A DNA stretch of 64,000 bases from NCBI RefSeq assembly GCF_036669915.1, contig NC_089315.1, positions 16,919,003 through 16,983,002 on the forward strand, written 5' to 3'. The first letter of the stretch is position 1. Each line of letters opens with the position of its first letter. The notes under the pieces were generated by a model. That model searched no databases. It was given only the letters and a program-made list of their open reading frames with translations, and was not told where the DNA came from. The position numbers and the translations under genes are program-made. Shown piece by piece: positions 21,190 through 30,712 of this stretch. Source of the DNA: Pocillopora verrucosa. Lineage: Eukaryota; Cnidaria; Anthozoa; Scleractinia; Pocilloporidae.

Positions 21190-21760
21190 GAATGATACAT
21201 GTGCGTGCGTGCGTCGATATTGAATTTCTCTCAGTTCGAGTGTTTAACTCGATAGCGAGATATCGAGTTGAACATGAGAAGAGAAATTTCATATCTACAA
21301 GCAACCACGTACTATTTTGTTTATCATATAAACACAATAGCCCTTAACCGCACTGAAGATGGAAAAATGCGTTGAATTCAATTTGAAATTCAAGAAATGT
21401 TATAACATAGCCAGTAAATTTGTCTAATCAAATTCAATTGCGCGAGCGTGCTTCATATTCCTATTGTGGACGCTCATGATGCTCAGCAAACAAGTCCCTC
21501 GAGAAAAAAAATTTTCCATCGGGTTGAAAATGTTATAAAACAATTGGTTCATGCGTCAGCTGTGCGTTCGTCAAGATATGAAGCACAGGGGAAGTTTGGG
21601 TAGCACTCAAGAAGCTAGAGTTGCTCGAGGCGTAGCCGAGAGCAACTCTTACGCATCTTTCGTGCTCTCAAAATTTCCCGCGTGCTTCATGTCTTGATGA
21701 ACGCACGCTGACGTATGAACCAATTGTTAAATGATATATAGTTTTTCCAAGAATTAATTC
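21190..21760. mobile_element. foldback element with a long inverted repeat
   Basis: The core is a hairpin: CAATTGGTTCATGCGTCAGC (21550 on) pairs with GCTGACGTATGAACCAATTG (ending about 21726), with long imperfect arms meeting at AGAGTTGCTC (21620-21629 region) and GAGCAACTCT around GAGGCGTAGCC. A second smaller inverted motif, GTTTAACTCGATAGCGAGATATCGAGTTGAAC, split here as GTTTAACTCGATAGCGAGAT, lies near 21240-21270. A decayed inverted relative sits at 5975-6330. No protein is encoded; a non-autonomous DNA element is likely. Confidence 0.7.
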
Positions 21761-22368
21761 CATATCGTTTTCCCAATAATTAGTTGTCAGCAACTGAAGC
21801 CAGGTCACAGTAATCCAAGCTCAAAAATCATTTGACGAAACCTTTGCGATGTCTAAGTTGTGCCAGAGATTGGAGGAAAAATGCGATCACACCCCTAACG
21901 ATGCGCAAGTTGTTGAAACCATAACTTGTCAATTTGCGATGTTACCCCCCATAAAGTGTATGAAAATAAATACTTTTGTTCATTTTGGATTTCCGTGTTT
22001 TAGCCATCGCAATATAATATAAAACAAGGTTTCCCACTCGTTCACATATTATTTCCATTCGTATTCCTAAAACCTGTTTGAGCTAGAATGACAAATATAT
22101 AAAATTCCTGCTGATACAAATTTTTATCTTTTAACAAATTCCTAGCGCCTAAATGTTTCCAAGAGAGCATTTCAGTCAAAAAAGATGATGCACTCAATGA
22201 AAACTCTCTCTAATTTGTCTTTCAGGCTCGTGACAGACGTAGACGTGCCAGCCAAAAGCTTGCAAGTGAAAAGCAAAATCCTCCCGTCCAAGTCTGCGTT
22301 TTTGCTATTGGACCTTTTTAAGAACGTGCCTAACGAGAATCGGTGGAAGAATATTACCACTTTGTTTC
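21761..22368. promoter_or_regulatory. upstream region of the fucosyltransferase, possible 5' UTR exon
   Basis: A pyrimidine-rich stretch ending TTTGTCTTTCAG at 22215-22226 looks like a splice acceptor, so a non-coding 5' exon may begin near 22227 and run into the ATG at 22369. There is no in-frame coding extension I can support. No other feature seen. Confidence 0.35.
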
Positions 22369-23583
22369 ATGGAGCGTTCGACTCTACTGGTGGGCACGAT
22401 TTTTATTTCATCGTTTTTCTTGATCATAACACTGTGGAATGAAATAAGCTATCCACGATTCAAGCCTTGGAACAAAACAAGCCATCCACGATTCAAGCCT
22501 TGGAATGAAACGAGCAACAGGACAGAAATCGCATCCGATCGAACTTGTTTCAGTAATGACACCAAAATCATTTTGTTCTACACTCCTTTTTTTGGTGACA
22601 AACCATGGCCCACAGCCAAATCCACGGAGGAGTATCTTTCGAAATGTCCGACAAAAAAATGCAAAATAACCTATGATGTACGCGATATAGGAAAAAGTGA
22701 TCTAGTTATTTTTCATGTTCGTGATATACTACGTTCTGTTACATCGGAAAAAATTCAACAGATTCACAAGAACCGGTCCCCACAGCAAAGAATGGCGTTT
22801 CTTACCCATGAATCCATTGTCAATGAGGCAGATTTAAAGAACCGTCTTTCTTGGCCGGAGGGGTTCTTTAATTGGACAATATCTTACAAAAGGGAGTCAG
22901 ATATTTACTATCCTTATGGAGCTTATTTTCCCTTGCCGTCAGCTGAGAGACCAACGAAAATTCCTAACTATGCAGCTGGGAAAACCAAATCTGTGTCATG
23001 GGCTGTTTCAAATTGTGGGAGAGCTCGAGATAAGTACGTAAAAAAACTTTTGAAATACATTAAAGTTGATGTATATGGCGGCTGTTCGGGAAGATTTGGC
23101 CAAAACAATAATTGCCCGCGATCAAGAAATTGCGATGATATTTTCAGCACATACAAGTTTTATCTGGCATTTGAAAACAGCGTGTGTCCTGATTACATTA
23201 CTGAGAAATTTTGGCGCACATTTGGTTGGAATACAGTGCCTATAACACTGACAAGAGATTTCTATACACCAGATATAGTCCCTCCAGGCTCGTTTATAAG
23301 CGTGCAAGACTTTCCATCTATTAAGGCTTTAGCGGAATACCTGTTGTACCTCGACAAAAATGACACTGCTTATAATGAATACTTCACATGGAAAAATGAA
23401 TTCGTCGCTAGACTGATGACTGGATTTCCTCATACAGCCTGTGACGTATGTGATGCTCTTCACGATGAATGTGTTAAACCCAAATTTTATAAAGATATAT
23501 TCGAAACTTATTGGAACGATGGTGCTCGTTGCAATGAAAACCACAGGAAACTTTTACAACTTATAGATAGTGAGGAAGAGTGA
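22369..23583 (+). CDS. alpha-1,3-fucosyltransferase (GT10), single coding exon
   Basis: A 404-residue type II membrane protein of the Golgi, expected to transfer fucose from GDP-fucose in alpha-1,3 linkage to GlcNAc of glycans. A short cytosolic tail precedes a signal anchor (about residues 6-23, LVGTIFISSFFLIITLW). The stem has two 11-residue tandem units, S-Y/H-PRFKPWN-K/E-T (residues 27-48), each adding an N-glycosylation sequon. The acceptor-side half has WAVSNCGRARDKYVKKL and VDVYGGCSGR, and the donor site has the GT10 signature FYLAFENSVCPDYITEKFW from residue 264. Cys pairs near the C-terminus (CDVCDALHDEC) match the family. Length and lack of introns fit invertebrate members. A near-identical 3' copy lies at 3-416. 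Start chosen as the first ATG before the anchor. Confidence 0.93.
   Translation: MERSTLLVGTIFISSFFLIITLWNEISYPRFKPWNKTSHPRFKPWNETSNRTEIASDRTCFSNDTKIILFYTPFFGDKPWPTAKSTEEYLSKCPTKKCKITYDVRDIGKSDLVIFHVRDILRSVTSEKIQQIHKNRSPQQRMAFLTHESIVNEADLKNRLSWPEGFFNWTISYKRESDIYYPYGAYFPLPSAERPTKIPNYAAGKTKSVSWAVSNCGRARDKYVKKLLKYIKVDVYGGCSGRFGQNNNCPRSRNCDDIFSTYKFYLAFENSVCPDYITEKFWRTFGWNTVPITLTRDFYTPDIVPPGSFISVQDFPSIKALAEYLLYLDKNDTAYNEYFTWKNEFVARLMTGFPHTACDVCDALHDECVKPKFYKDIFETYWNDGARCNENHRKLLQLIDSEEE
22447..22512 (+). repeat. 33-base in-frame tandem duplication in the fucosyltransferase stem
   Basis: Two units of 33 bases encode S-Y-PRFKPWN-K-T and S-H-PRFKPWN-E-T. The preceding LWNEIS looks like a partial third unit. 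The repeat lengthens the stem and places sequons at regular spacing. Confidence 0.85.
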
Positions 23584-25205
23584 TCAATGTAAGTCAAAAA
23601 TCCATGCAGCCTAGTCTGGGGTAATTGTGGCAAAAAATTATCTAACAAGCTACTAAAACTACAAAACCGAGCTGCACGTGTAAAAAATTCATCAAACTAT
23701 GACGTAGATGTCGAATCCTCGATTACCCAATAACTCACGTGTAAATTTATAAGATAAAATGAATCAAACTATTCTCTGAGGGACTCGGTAAACAAACTTT
23801 TTGTCCCCTTTCCAAGGACTAACTACTTGAAAAATAGTTTTAGTTATAGCGGCGCAACCCCGTGGAATAGCTTACCCTGTAAAATTAGAGAGTCTGGTTC
23901 ATTTTACCAATTTAAATACCTTCTCTATCGTAATTTTTAAAAACGGCATTCACGGAAATCAGGTTTTTAAGTGGCACATTGTTGTAAGTTAATATAATTT
24001 TAAGATTAGGATTTTTAGGTTCTTAGGATAATAGCCATTGTATTGGAATTTTTTTGCACCCGATAAGTTTTTACCGTGTATAAATAATGATTAAATAACT
24101 AGATAAATGAATAAATTTGATGTTCAAATGTAACTTCCAGTCCCCCCGTGCAGATAGAAAAAGTGGATCACTGGCGTGAGTAACCAACAGAAGCTGACTT
24201 TAGGAAGGGGTCCACTCCTGGGCTCTCTGAACCGGGTCAAGGCTCGAGAAGTTTGAAGTGCGATAATGAAGGAGTTGAAAACAACCAATACTCCATTAAC
24301 TACAACAGCAAAAAATGTTCAGTAAAACTAGGTTTAATTGAATGAAAATCAGAAACAGGGAACTGAAGAACTGAATTTTCCGTAAGTTTCAAGTAGCCAT
24401 TACCTTTTATTTTCAATATGCTTGATTTGAAGTTGACAAACATCGGTTTAAGCAGCTTTTATGAAGAAAGTAATTTTCAATCGTTTTTAAAAATGCCGCT
24501 TTGAGCTTCCGTGTGAATTGGGTCTAATGTTAAAAACACGCTTTTTATTAAAACGTCCCTTAAGTCTATTCAAATTGAACTAAAAAATTTCCCTTCCGTT
24601 TCCTCATTTCAAATGCTCATTTGTAACTAAAACTTCCTTTTTAGACAATTACAACTTCTAAATGACTGTGGATATAAAAAAATTCATATCTATGAACTGC
24701 AGATTAATAAAGGAATATGAGAAGGTCTTGACTGAATTGAACTCTACTCAAAAGGCAACAGAAAAGTAATTTCAAGCAGGGGCGAGTTTTCTGAAGGCAA
24801 CCTCATTGACTGAATGCTCTTGATCAATCAGAGTTTTCAAAGTAATACTAATGTATATGATTACTATTAGAATCTGGATCATTAGATAGTGCAATTCAAG
24901 AGTTTTTTTATCAGCATATACAAATATGGTAAGTGTACGCGTCAACTCAAAATTAAAACGGAGCTAAATGATTTACATAAAATTTAGATTTTGAGGCGTT
25001 TTTAATAAAACAATTTTTCCACTTCGCTTGTTAGATATGAAATGATTATCTATCATTTCATATCCAAAGCGCACTCATAGAATAATTGTTTATTGTACAT
25101 TAGACTTACAATGAAAACTCTGATTTATCGAGACTGATCAAAGTTTTCCTAGTTTCCATTCTCCTCGCCGTTTAATGTCCTTAGACTTTTGCAGAAATAA
25201 ATTAT

Positions 25206-28142
25206 GAAAACATTAATTCCTCTCTTTCCTTACTACTCATTCGTCTCGCAAATGATGTTGAACTTCAACCTGGTCCTGTTGGCTCCTCTAGTTCACACGA
25301 CATCCTGTCTGATCTTCGGGATTTGTCAACGAAAAATGGGCTTACAATTATTCATCAAAATATCAGAGGCCTCGTGGCGAACAGGGATAGTCTATGCCAA
25401 ATGATCGATGATTCCAAGCATATAGACATCATATCCCTCAGTGAGACTCATCTATCGGACAGTGAAGAGGCTCAAGTTCAACTGGATGGCTATACGTTCA
25501 TTAATAGACCAAGGAAAACAGGCAAAGGTGGAGGTGTGGGAGTTTATATCTCCTCTTCTGTCCCCTTTCATAGAAGACTAGACCTGGAACGCGATGGAAT
25601 CGAATGTATCTGGATAGAAATTTTATTTCCAAAATCTAAGGGTATCCTTATTGGTTTTATTTATCGCCCCCCGAGTTCTTCAAAGCATCTTTGTGCAGAT
25701 TTTGAAAATAAACTGGAGTCGATGCTTTCTGCTGTATCATCTGAAAACAAAGAATGCATTTTGACAGGCGATATCAACTGCAACTATTTGGTAAGCTCAG
25801 ACAACAAAGAACTGAAGGCAATGCTATTGTCTTTTGGCCTTAAACAGCTAATCAAGGATCCCACGAGGGTAACGCAAGATTCAAAAACACTGATAGATGT
25901 GATTTACACAAATCGCCCTCAGAATGTTTATAGTGTTAAAGTCATTCCCGCCGGCTTAAGTGACCATGATATGATTGGTTGTGTCCGGAAGCTGCATAAC
26001 CATAAATTCCAGCCAAGAACCATCACCTGTCGAAACTATGCTAATTATGATCCTATATCCTTTTGCAATGATTTACGGTCCAATAGTTTCACACCTGTCT
26101 TTAAATCCTCCTGCGTTAATGAAGCATGGTCTTTTTTGAAAGCCATTCTGAAAGAATGTATTGATAAGCATGCGCCAGCTATAAAGAAGAGGATCAAAGG
26201 GAAACTCAGCCCATGGCTTACACAGAAGGTAAAGCAAGAAATGAATACCAAAGATCAGCTTTTGAGAAAAGCGAGAAAGACAAATCGTGAAATTGACTGG
26301 TCTTCGTACAAGCGCCAACGAAACAAAGTTAACGGTATGGTAAAAAATTGCAAAAGCAGGTATCACCGTGAACTCTTAGAGGAGACTGTGGGTTCACCTA
26401 ACAAATTTTGGTCAGCTATTAAAAAACTATACCCTACAAAGTCTACAAAGGAACCAGGAGCAGCTTTTCTCGTTAATGAAGCAGTAGAAACCGACAAAGA
26501 GGTTATTGCAAATTTGTTCTGCAAATTCTTCACTGATGTTGCGCGATCTCTAAAAAGAAAGATCTTCCCTCTTTGCAATTTTGTCTGGAAAAGGCCCCTT
26601 ACAATAGACACCCAGCAGCCGCTAGAGAACTTTGAGTTTAGATCAGTCTCGGAAAAGGTTGTCTTTAATGCATTAAAGAGCCTTAAGAGAAATAAGTCCT
26701 CTGGCCTTGACAACTTTCCTTCTGGAATGTTAAAGGACTCTGCTGATATAATAGCCAAGCCTCTCACGCATATAATTAACCTGTCTCTCGCAACAGGGTC
26801 TGTACCTACTGACTGGAAAGCGGCTAAAATTGTACCACTTTTTAAATCTGGTTCAATGGCCGAAATCGACAATTATAGGCCTATTTCAATACTTCCTTCA
26901 ATGTCAAAGATCCTGGAGAAAGTGGTATTTAAGCAGCTGATGGCTCATTTTGAACAGAATGGTCTACTTTCTCATTTTCAGTACGGCTTCCGTCGCATGC
27001 GCTCTACTGAACTGGCCGTTACTCATCTTACCGATGTTATCAGAAGAGAAGGTGAGAATGGTAACCTGACAGGCTGTGTTTTCATCGATCTATCCAAGGC
27101 GTTTGACACCATCAGTCACTCTGGCCTCCTGAGCAAGCTTTCAACTTACGGAGTTCGTGGAACAGAACTCGCATGGTTCACTGATTACCTTTTCTGCAGA
27201 TCACAAGTTGTCCAATATAAAGGCGTGCTATCAGAACCTCAACCCATTCTCACAGGTGTTCCTCAGGGAAGTATCCTGGGTCCTATCTTATTCATTATCT
27301 TTTTCAACGATGTACATAAACCGCTTCAACATTCGAAGATTATCACTTATGCCGACGATTCAGTCATCTATACCTCTTCTAAAGATATTGATACTATACA
27401 GAGAAGCCTTAGCGAGGATATGAATAACCTGTGCGAGTGGTTTAAAGACAACGAACTGATCATTAACCTAAAAAAGGACAAGACGGAGTCTATGTTATTT
27501 GGAACAGCTAAAAGAATCAACCTTCAAGACAAGGAACTTAAACTTTCTGCTAATGGGTCACTCATCAATAATACCTCTACCTATAAGTACTTAGGTGTTC
27601 ACCTTGACTCATCACTAAACCTCGCATCACATTTTGACCGAATCTATAAAAAAGCTGCAACCAGAATCAATCTCTTGCGATCAATTCGTCCTTTGATCGA
27701 CCAAAAGTGTGCAGAATCGATCTATAACACTATGATCGCACCTATCTTTACCTATTGCGGAACACTTGGTCTTAGCTTTCCGGATTACCGAAAGGAAATG
27801 ATAAAGAACATCGAACGACGAGGCTTTAAAGTTATCGGCAATAGTTCTTTTAATCCCCCATCCGTGAACAATTTGATCAAGCGTAAAAGCTGTCTGTTTG
27901 TTTTCGACTGTCTCCTGAATAATGTTTGCACACCCTTTAAGAACTACTTCGAAAGGCTGGTTCATTCTAAGGCCACTAGGAATAACGGTATATCAGTGAA
28001 ATTACCCAAAGTTCGTTTAGAATTTGGTAAAAAGAGCTTCTATTACCAAGGAGCAAAGACTTTCAACAACCTGCCTGCTGAACTAAGGTCGTTAGATTCG
28101 AGACTGAAATTTAAGAACAAATTGCGAGATTATTTTAGTTAA
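25206..28142 (+). CDS. LINE ORF2: apurinic-like endonuclease plus reverse transcriptase
   Basis: At least 940 residues open without a stop to TAA at 28140. The N-terminal endonuclease of the exonuclease/phosphatase fold has IIHQNIRGL, SLSETHLSD (catalytic Glu), GGGVGVYI, GFIYRPPSS, LTGDINCN and GLSDHDMI (catalytic Asp-His). The reverse transcriptase has SSGLDNFPSGMLK, IDNYRPISILP, LSHFQYGFR, VFIDLSKAFDTISH, GVPQGSILGPILF and the active-site YADD. The tail KSFYYQGAKTFNNLP is common in cnidarian elements. It nicks target DNA and copies its RNA in place. I see no ATG in frame at the upstream end; the first clear residues follow the 2A-like motif. The intact frame suggests recent activity. Confidence 0.9.
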   Translation, partial: ENINSSLSLLLIRLANDVELQPGPVGSSSSHDILSDLRDLSTKNGLTIIHQNIRGLVANRDSLCQMIDDSKHIDIISLSETHLSDSEEAQVQLDGYTFINRPRKTGKGGGVGVYISSSVPFHRRLDLERDGIECIWIEILFPKSKGILIGFIYRPPSSSKHLCADFENKLESMLSAVSSENKECILTGDINCNYLVSSDNKELKAMLLSFGLKQLIKDPTRVTQDSKTLIDVIYTNRPQNVYSVKVIPAGLSDHDMIGCVRKLHNHKFQPRTITCRNYANYDPISFCNDLRSNSFTPVFKSSCVNEAWSFLKAILKECIDKHAPAIKKRIKGKLSPWLTQKVKQEMNTKDQLLRKARKTNREIDWSSYKRQRNKVNGMVKNCKSRYHRELLEETVGSPNKFWSAIKKLYPTKSTKEPGAAFLVNEAVETDKEVIANLFCKFFTDVARSLKRKIFPLCNFVWKRPLTIDTQQPLENFEFRSVSEKVVFNALKSLKRNKSSGLDNFPSGMLKDSADIIAKPLTHIINLSLATGSVPTDWKAAKIVPLFKSGSMAEIDNYRPISILPSMSKILEKVVFKQLMAHFEQNGLLSHFQYGFRRMRSTELAVTHLTDVIRREGENGNLTGCVFIDLSKAFDTISHSGLLSKLSTYGVRGTELAWFTDYLFCRSQVVQYKGVLSEPQPILTGVPQGSILGPILFIIFFNDVHKPLQHSKIITYADDSVIYTSSKDIDTIQRSLSEDMNNLCEWFKDNELIINLKKDKTESMLFGTAKRINLQDKELKLSANGSLINNTSTYKYLGVHLDSSLNLASHFDRIYKKAATRINLLRSIRPLIDQKCAESIYNTMIAPIFTYCGTLGLSFPDYRKEMIKNIERRGFKVIGNSSFNPPSVNNLIKRKSCLFVFDCLLNNVCTPFKNYFERLVHSKATRNNGISVKLPKVRLEFGKKSFYYQGAKTFNNLPAELRSLDSRLKFKNKLRDYFS
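25254..25277 (+). other. degenerate 2A-like (ribosome-skipping) motif at the start of the LINE ORF
   Basis: The LINE frame is open upstream of 25323, reading SLSLLLIRLANDVELQPGP. DVELQPGP is one residue from the 2A consensus D-V/I-E-x-N-P-G-P (Gln for Asn), with the usual Leu-rich lead-in. 2A-like motifs are known near the N-terminus of some non-LTR element proteins. The Asn-to-Gln change would be expected to weaken or abolish skipping. Confidence 0.6.
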
Positions 28143-28391
28143 ATTCTATCTAAACGTGGTTATAGGTATCCTTTTCAGAGCATTTTTATTTAATTTTTAA
28201 TTTTTTTTTTTTTTTCATTTTATTGTATGCTTTTCTAGACCTTAAGATCAATGATTATATCTTGTTAAATTTTATTTTATTTATTTATTTATTATTTTTG
28301 ACAGGACCCCAAGGACAACAGTGTTACACACTGATGGGTTTTTCAATCCTGTATAAAAATTCGTTATTATTATTATTATTATTATTATTAT

Positions 28392-29332
28392 CAAATTTTG
28401 TTTGAACAGCTTGCCTTCCTTGTTACCTTAGTATCGAGTTTACTTGATTGCGGGTACAACTAAAATTTATCTTTTCAAAAAGCACTAATACACCTCAAAG
28501 AAGCCGTGATTACCTTGAAATTGTCATGTAAATAGCGTCACATATTTGTCGTTAAACTGTCAGTGTACTCAGCCATCACCAGATCTTCTAGCTGCAACGT
28601 AACTACTTAAACCGAATCATAAAATCTCTCATGCAGGACAAAGTTTCCCCCTGATAGTGGAAATTACGAGTAAAATATCAAGTTTCATCTGAGGAAACAG
28701 AACATAGAAGTGCTGCTTTTAATGAAGGAATTGCCGTTAGCCAAATCATAGAACTTTCGTAAAGGACAAAGTTGCCTCTTGATAGTGGACATTACGAGTA
28801 AAATATCAAGTGTCATCCTTATATACCTGAGGTAACAATTCTGTTTGAACACTATAAAGTTTAACTCATGAAGCTTTACTTACCAGGTACTTAACCTAAT
28901 GATTCCCTCGCATCATGTGAAGACAGTATCAATTTAGTGAGGTAGAACACCTGAGAAGAGGTGTAATCGGGCTGCCTAGGATTTCACCCACTTCTCAGCA
29001 ATTTTTGTTCGTCCAAATTTTGGTATCTTAGATCTGAGGGTTTTTCCTTTCCAAGAATGTATTACATTTCCGCTGAAGTTACACGTTTTTCTCAGAAATT
29101 CAGCGGATGAAGTCCCTTTAAGGCAAGGACAGGTATAGCCTGGCCCTATTATAAGACTATGTCAGTGGTTGGCAGAAATTCTGACGCACTTCTCGTTGCT
29201 AGACGCTACTACTGTAATGTTTTGAAATTTGATAAAGGCCGAAAAGAAAGGTTTATGTATGTTTCCTCAATGTCATGTTTCTTTAAGTTGCCACGGACCT
29301 CTGTTCTTTAATTGAAAAATGTTCCCGCATGT
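28392..29332. other. non-coding arm B spacer
   Basis: Diverged counterpart of 2068-2807 up to about 29125; beyond that unique. No gene seen. Confidence 0.6.
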
Positions 29333-29725
29333 AACATAAGAAAGATTCATATTTATTTCTATTTACATCAGTGGTAAAAATGTCGTGGACTCACGAGGTT
29401 GCGCCTGGTGAGTCCGCAGTAAATTTGACCACTGTGATGACGAATATCGTAGTCGATTAGAGTACAGACCACGCTACACCACTTTCGCCCATGTATTATT
29501 CTCTATTTTATTTTGATTAAACGCTTCCTGATTCTAACATAAGAAAGAATCATATTTATTTAAATTGACATCACAGTGGTCAAAATGCCGTGGACTCACG
29601 AGACGCAGCCGAGTGAATCCGCAGTTAATTTGACTACTGTGATGACGAATACCGTCGTCGATACTAGACCACGCTACACCAATTTCGCCTATGTATTATT
29701 CTCTATTTTATTTTGATAAAAACGC
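29333..29725. repeat. tandem pair of foldback units of about 200 bases
   Basis: Two units (about 29333-29535 and 29536-29725) both start TAACATAAGAAAG and end CTCTATTTTATTTTGAT. Inside each, CAGTGGT...GTGGACTCAC and GTGAGTCCGCAG...ACCACTG form an imperfect hairpin. The pair is absent from the matching part of arm A. Confidence 0.75.
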
Positions 29726-29868
29726 TTCCTTCAGTAATAATTTCTGCTTTATATTTAGTGGTTGTACGCTTTATTTAGCTGGATTATTCGTATTTTAAAG
29801 CACAGTTAGTTGACATTAACGAGTTTTGAGCCGAGTTCATTAGAATTAGAAGCGTTTTTTATTTGACG

Positions 29869-30712
29869 AAATTTTAGATTCTAACACCTTTAAAATCCAA
29901 GGTGTTCGTTACAGTTACCAAACAAGTGCTGCACATTTCCTTCCCTTGCATCGTAATTAGCGTCATTATTATTACAGCAGGTACCTCGGTAATTTATCCA
30001 AGAAAAGGCGAGACTTCAGGTCAATTCCATCTACAACAGAACTATTGTTCTACGCAATACTTAACGTCACTAGCTGTGTTCTTCGTGAAATCTTGTGGAT
30101 AAGTATTGACTAGATTCTGAAAAATTGAGCTTTGAAATTTTTACACCGCACTTTTTTGGTTCGGCCAGCTCCTCACCAGTCTAAGAATGATAAGGCAACT
30201 TCAACTACAACTTTTAAGAATGAGTCATTGCGAAAGGGCAATATTTTCCGTCGAGGAAAAAGGTGTTGATTACGCAGAAATTGAGCAGGTGTACTCCAAT
30301 TAGAAGGTCTAATTCGATGCTCCAAACAGCTTAGCCGCGATCATTCTCCTCTTACGACAGCTTACCTCGATAGGTTATATTTTAGTTCGTCAAAAGCGAT
30401 GGAATATCGACAGACTGCGATTTAAGAGAACTTTGGTTATTCAAGCATATGGGAGAAAAAAAGTAAAACTATTATTTTTTTTAGTTTTGGAGTAAATTTA
30501 TCGTTAAACAAGCCGCTACAATAATCATTAAGAGGTTTTAACTTCACATATCTGTAAGCTCACAGCTTTTAAATGTTGACGTATTCCATAGGCTCTAATA
30601 AATGATTCAGTAACTGGATAACGCCATCAGCCAAACTAAATAGAGGATTAACCTTTGCCCACGTTTCTTTCCTCAGAACACGCTGCAATATTGCAACAAA
30701 AAAAACCAAGTC
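29869..30712. promoter_or_regulatory. upstream region of the receptor, possible 5' exon junction
   Basis: CTTTCCTCAG at 30667-30676 ends a pyrimidine-rich tract like a splice acceptor 36 bases before the ATG, so a non-coding first exon may lie upstream. No coding sequence supported here. Confidence 0.3.

Larger units (their letters stand above)
24927..28391 (+). mobile_element. Jockey-superclade non-LTR retrotransposon (CR1/L2-like), nearly complete
   Basis: A coding body with endonuclease and reverse transcriptase is followed by a T-rich 3' UTR containing GACAGGACCCCAAGGACAAC and GGGTTTTTCAATCCTG, ending in a (TTA)n tail (about 28362-28391). Such a 3' end with a simple-repeat tail is typical of CR1/L2-type elements. 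The 5' boundary is fixed by the break against arm A. No ORF1 is seen, so it is 5'-truncated or ORF1 is not recognisable. The 3.46-kb element stands exactly where arm A has a different 328-base segment. Confidence 0.85.

Noticed and set aside
28357..28391. TTA microsatellite as a CRISPR-like or independent repeat
   Set aside because: It is the simple-repeat tail of the LINE; no CRISPR arrays are expected or seen in this eukaryotic window.
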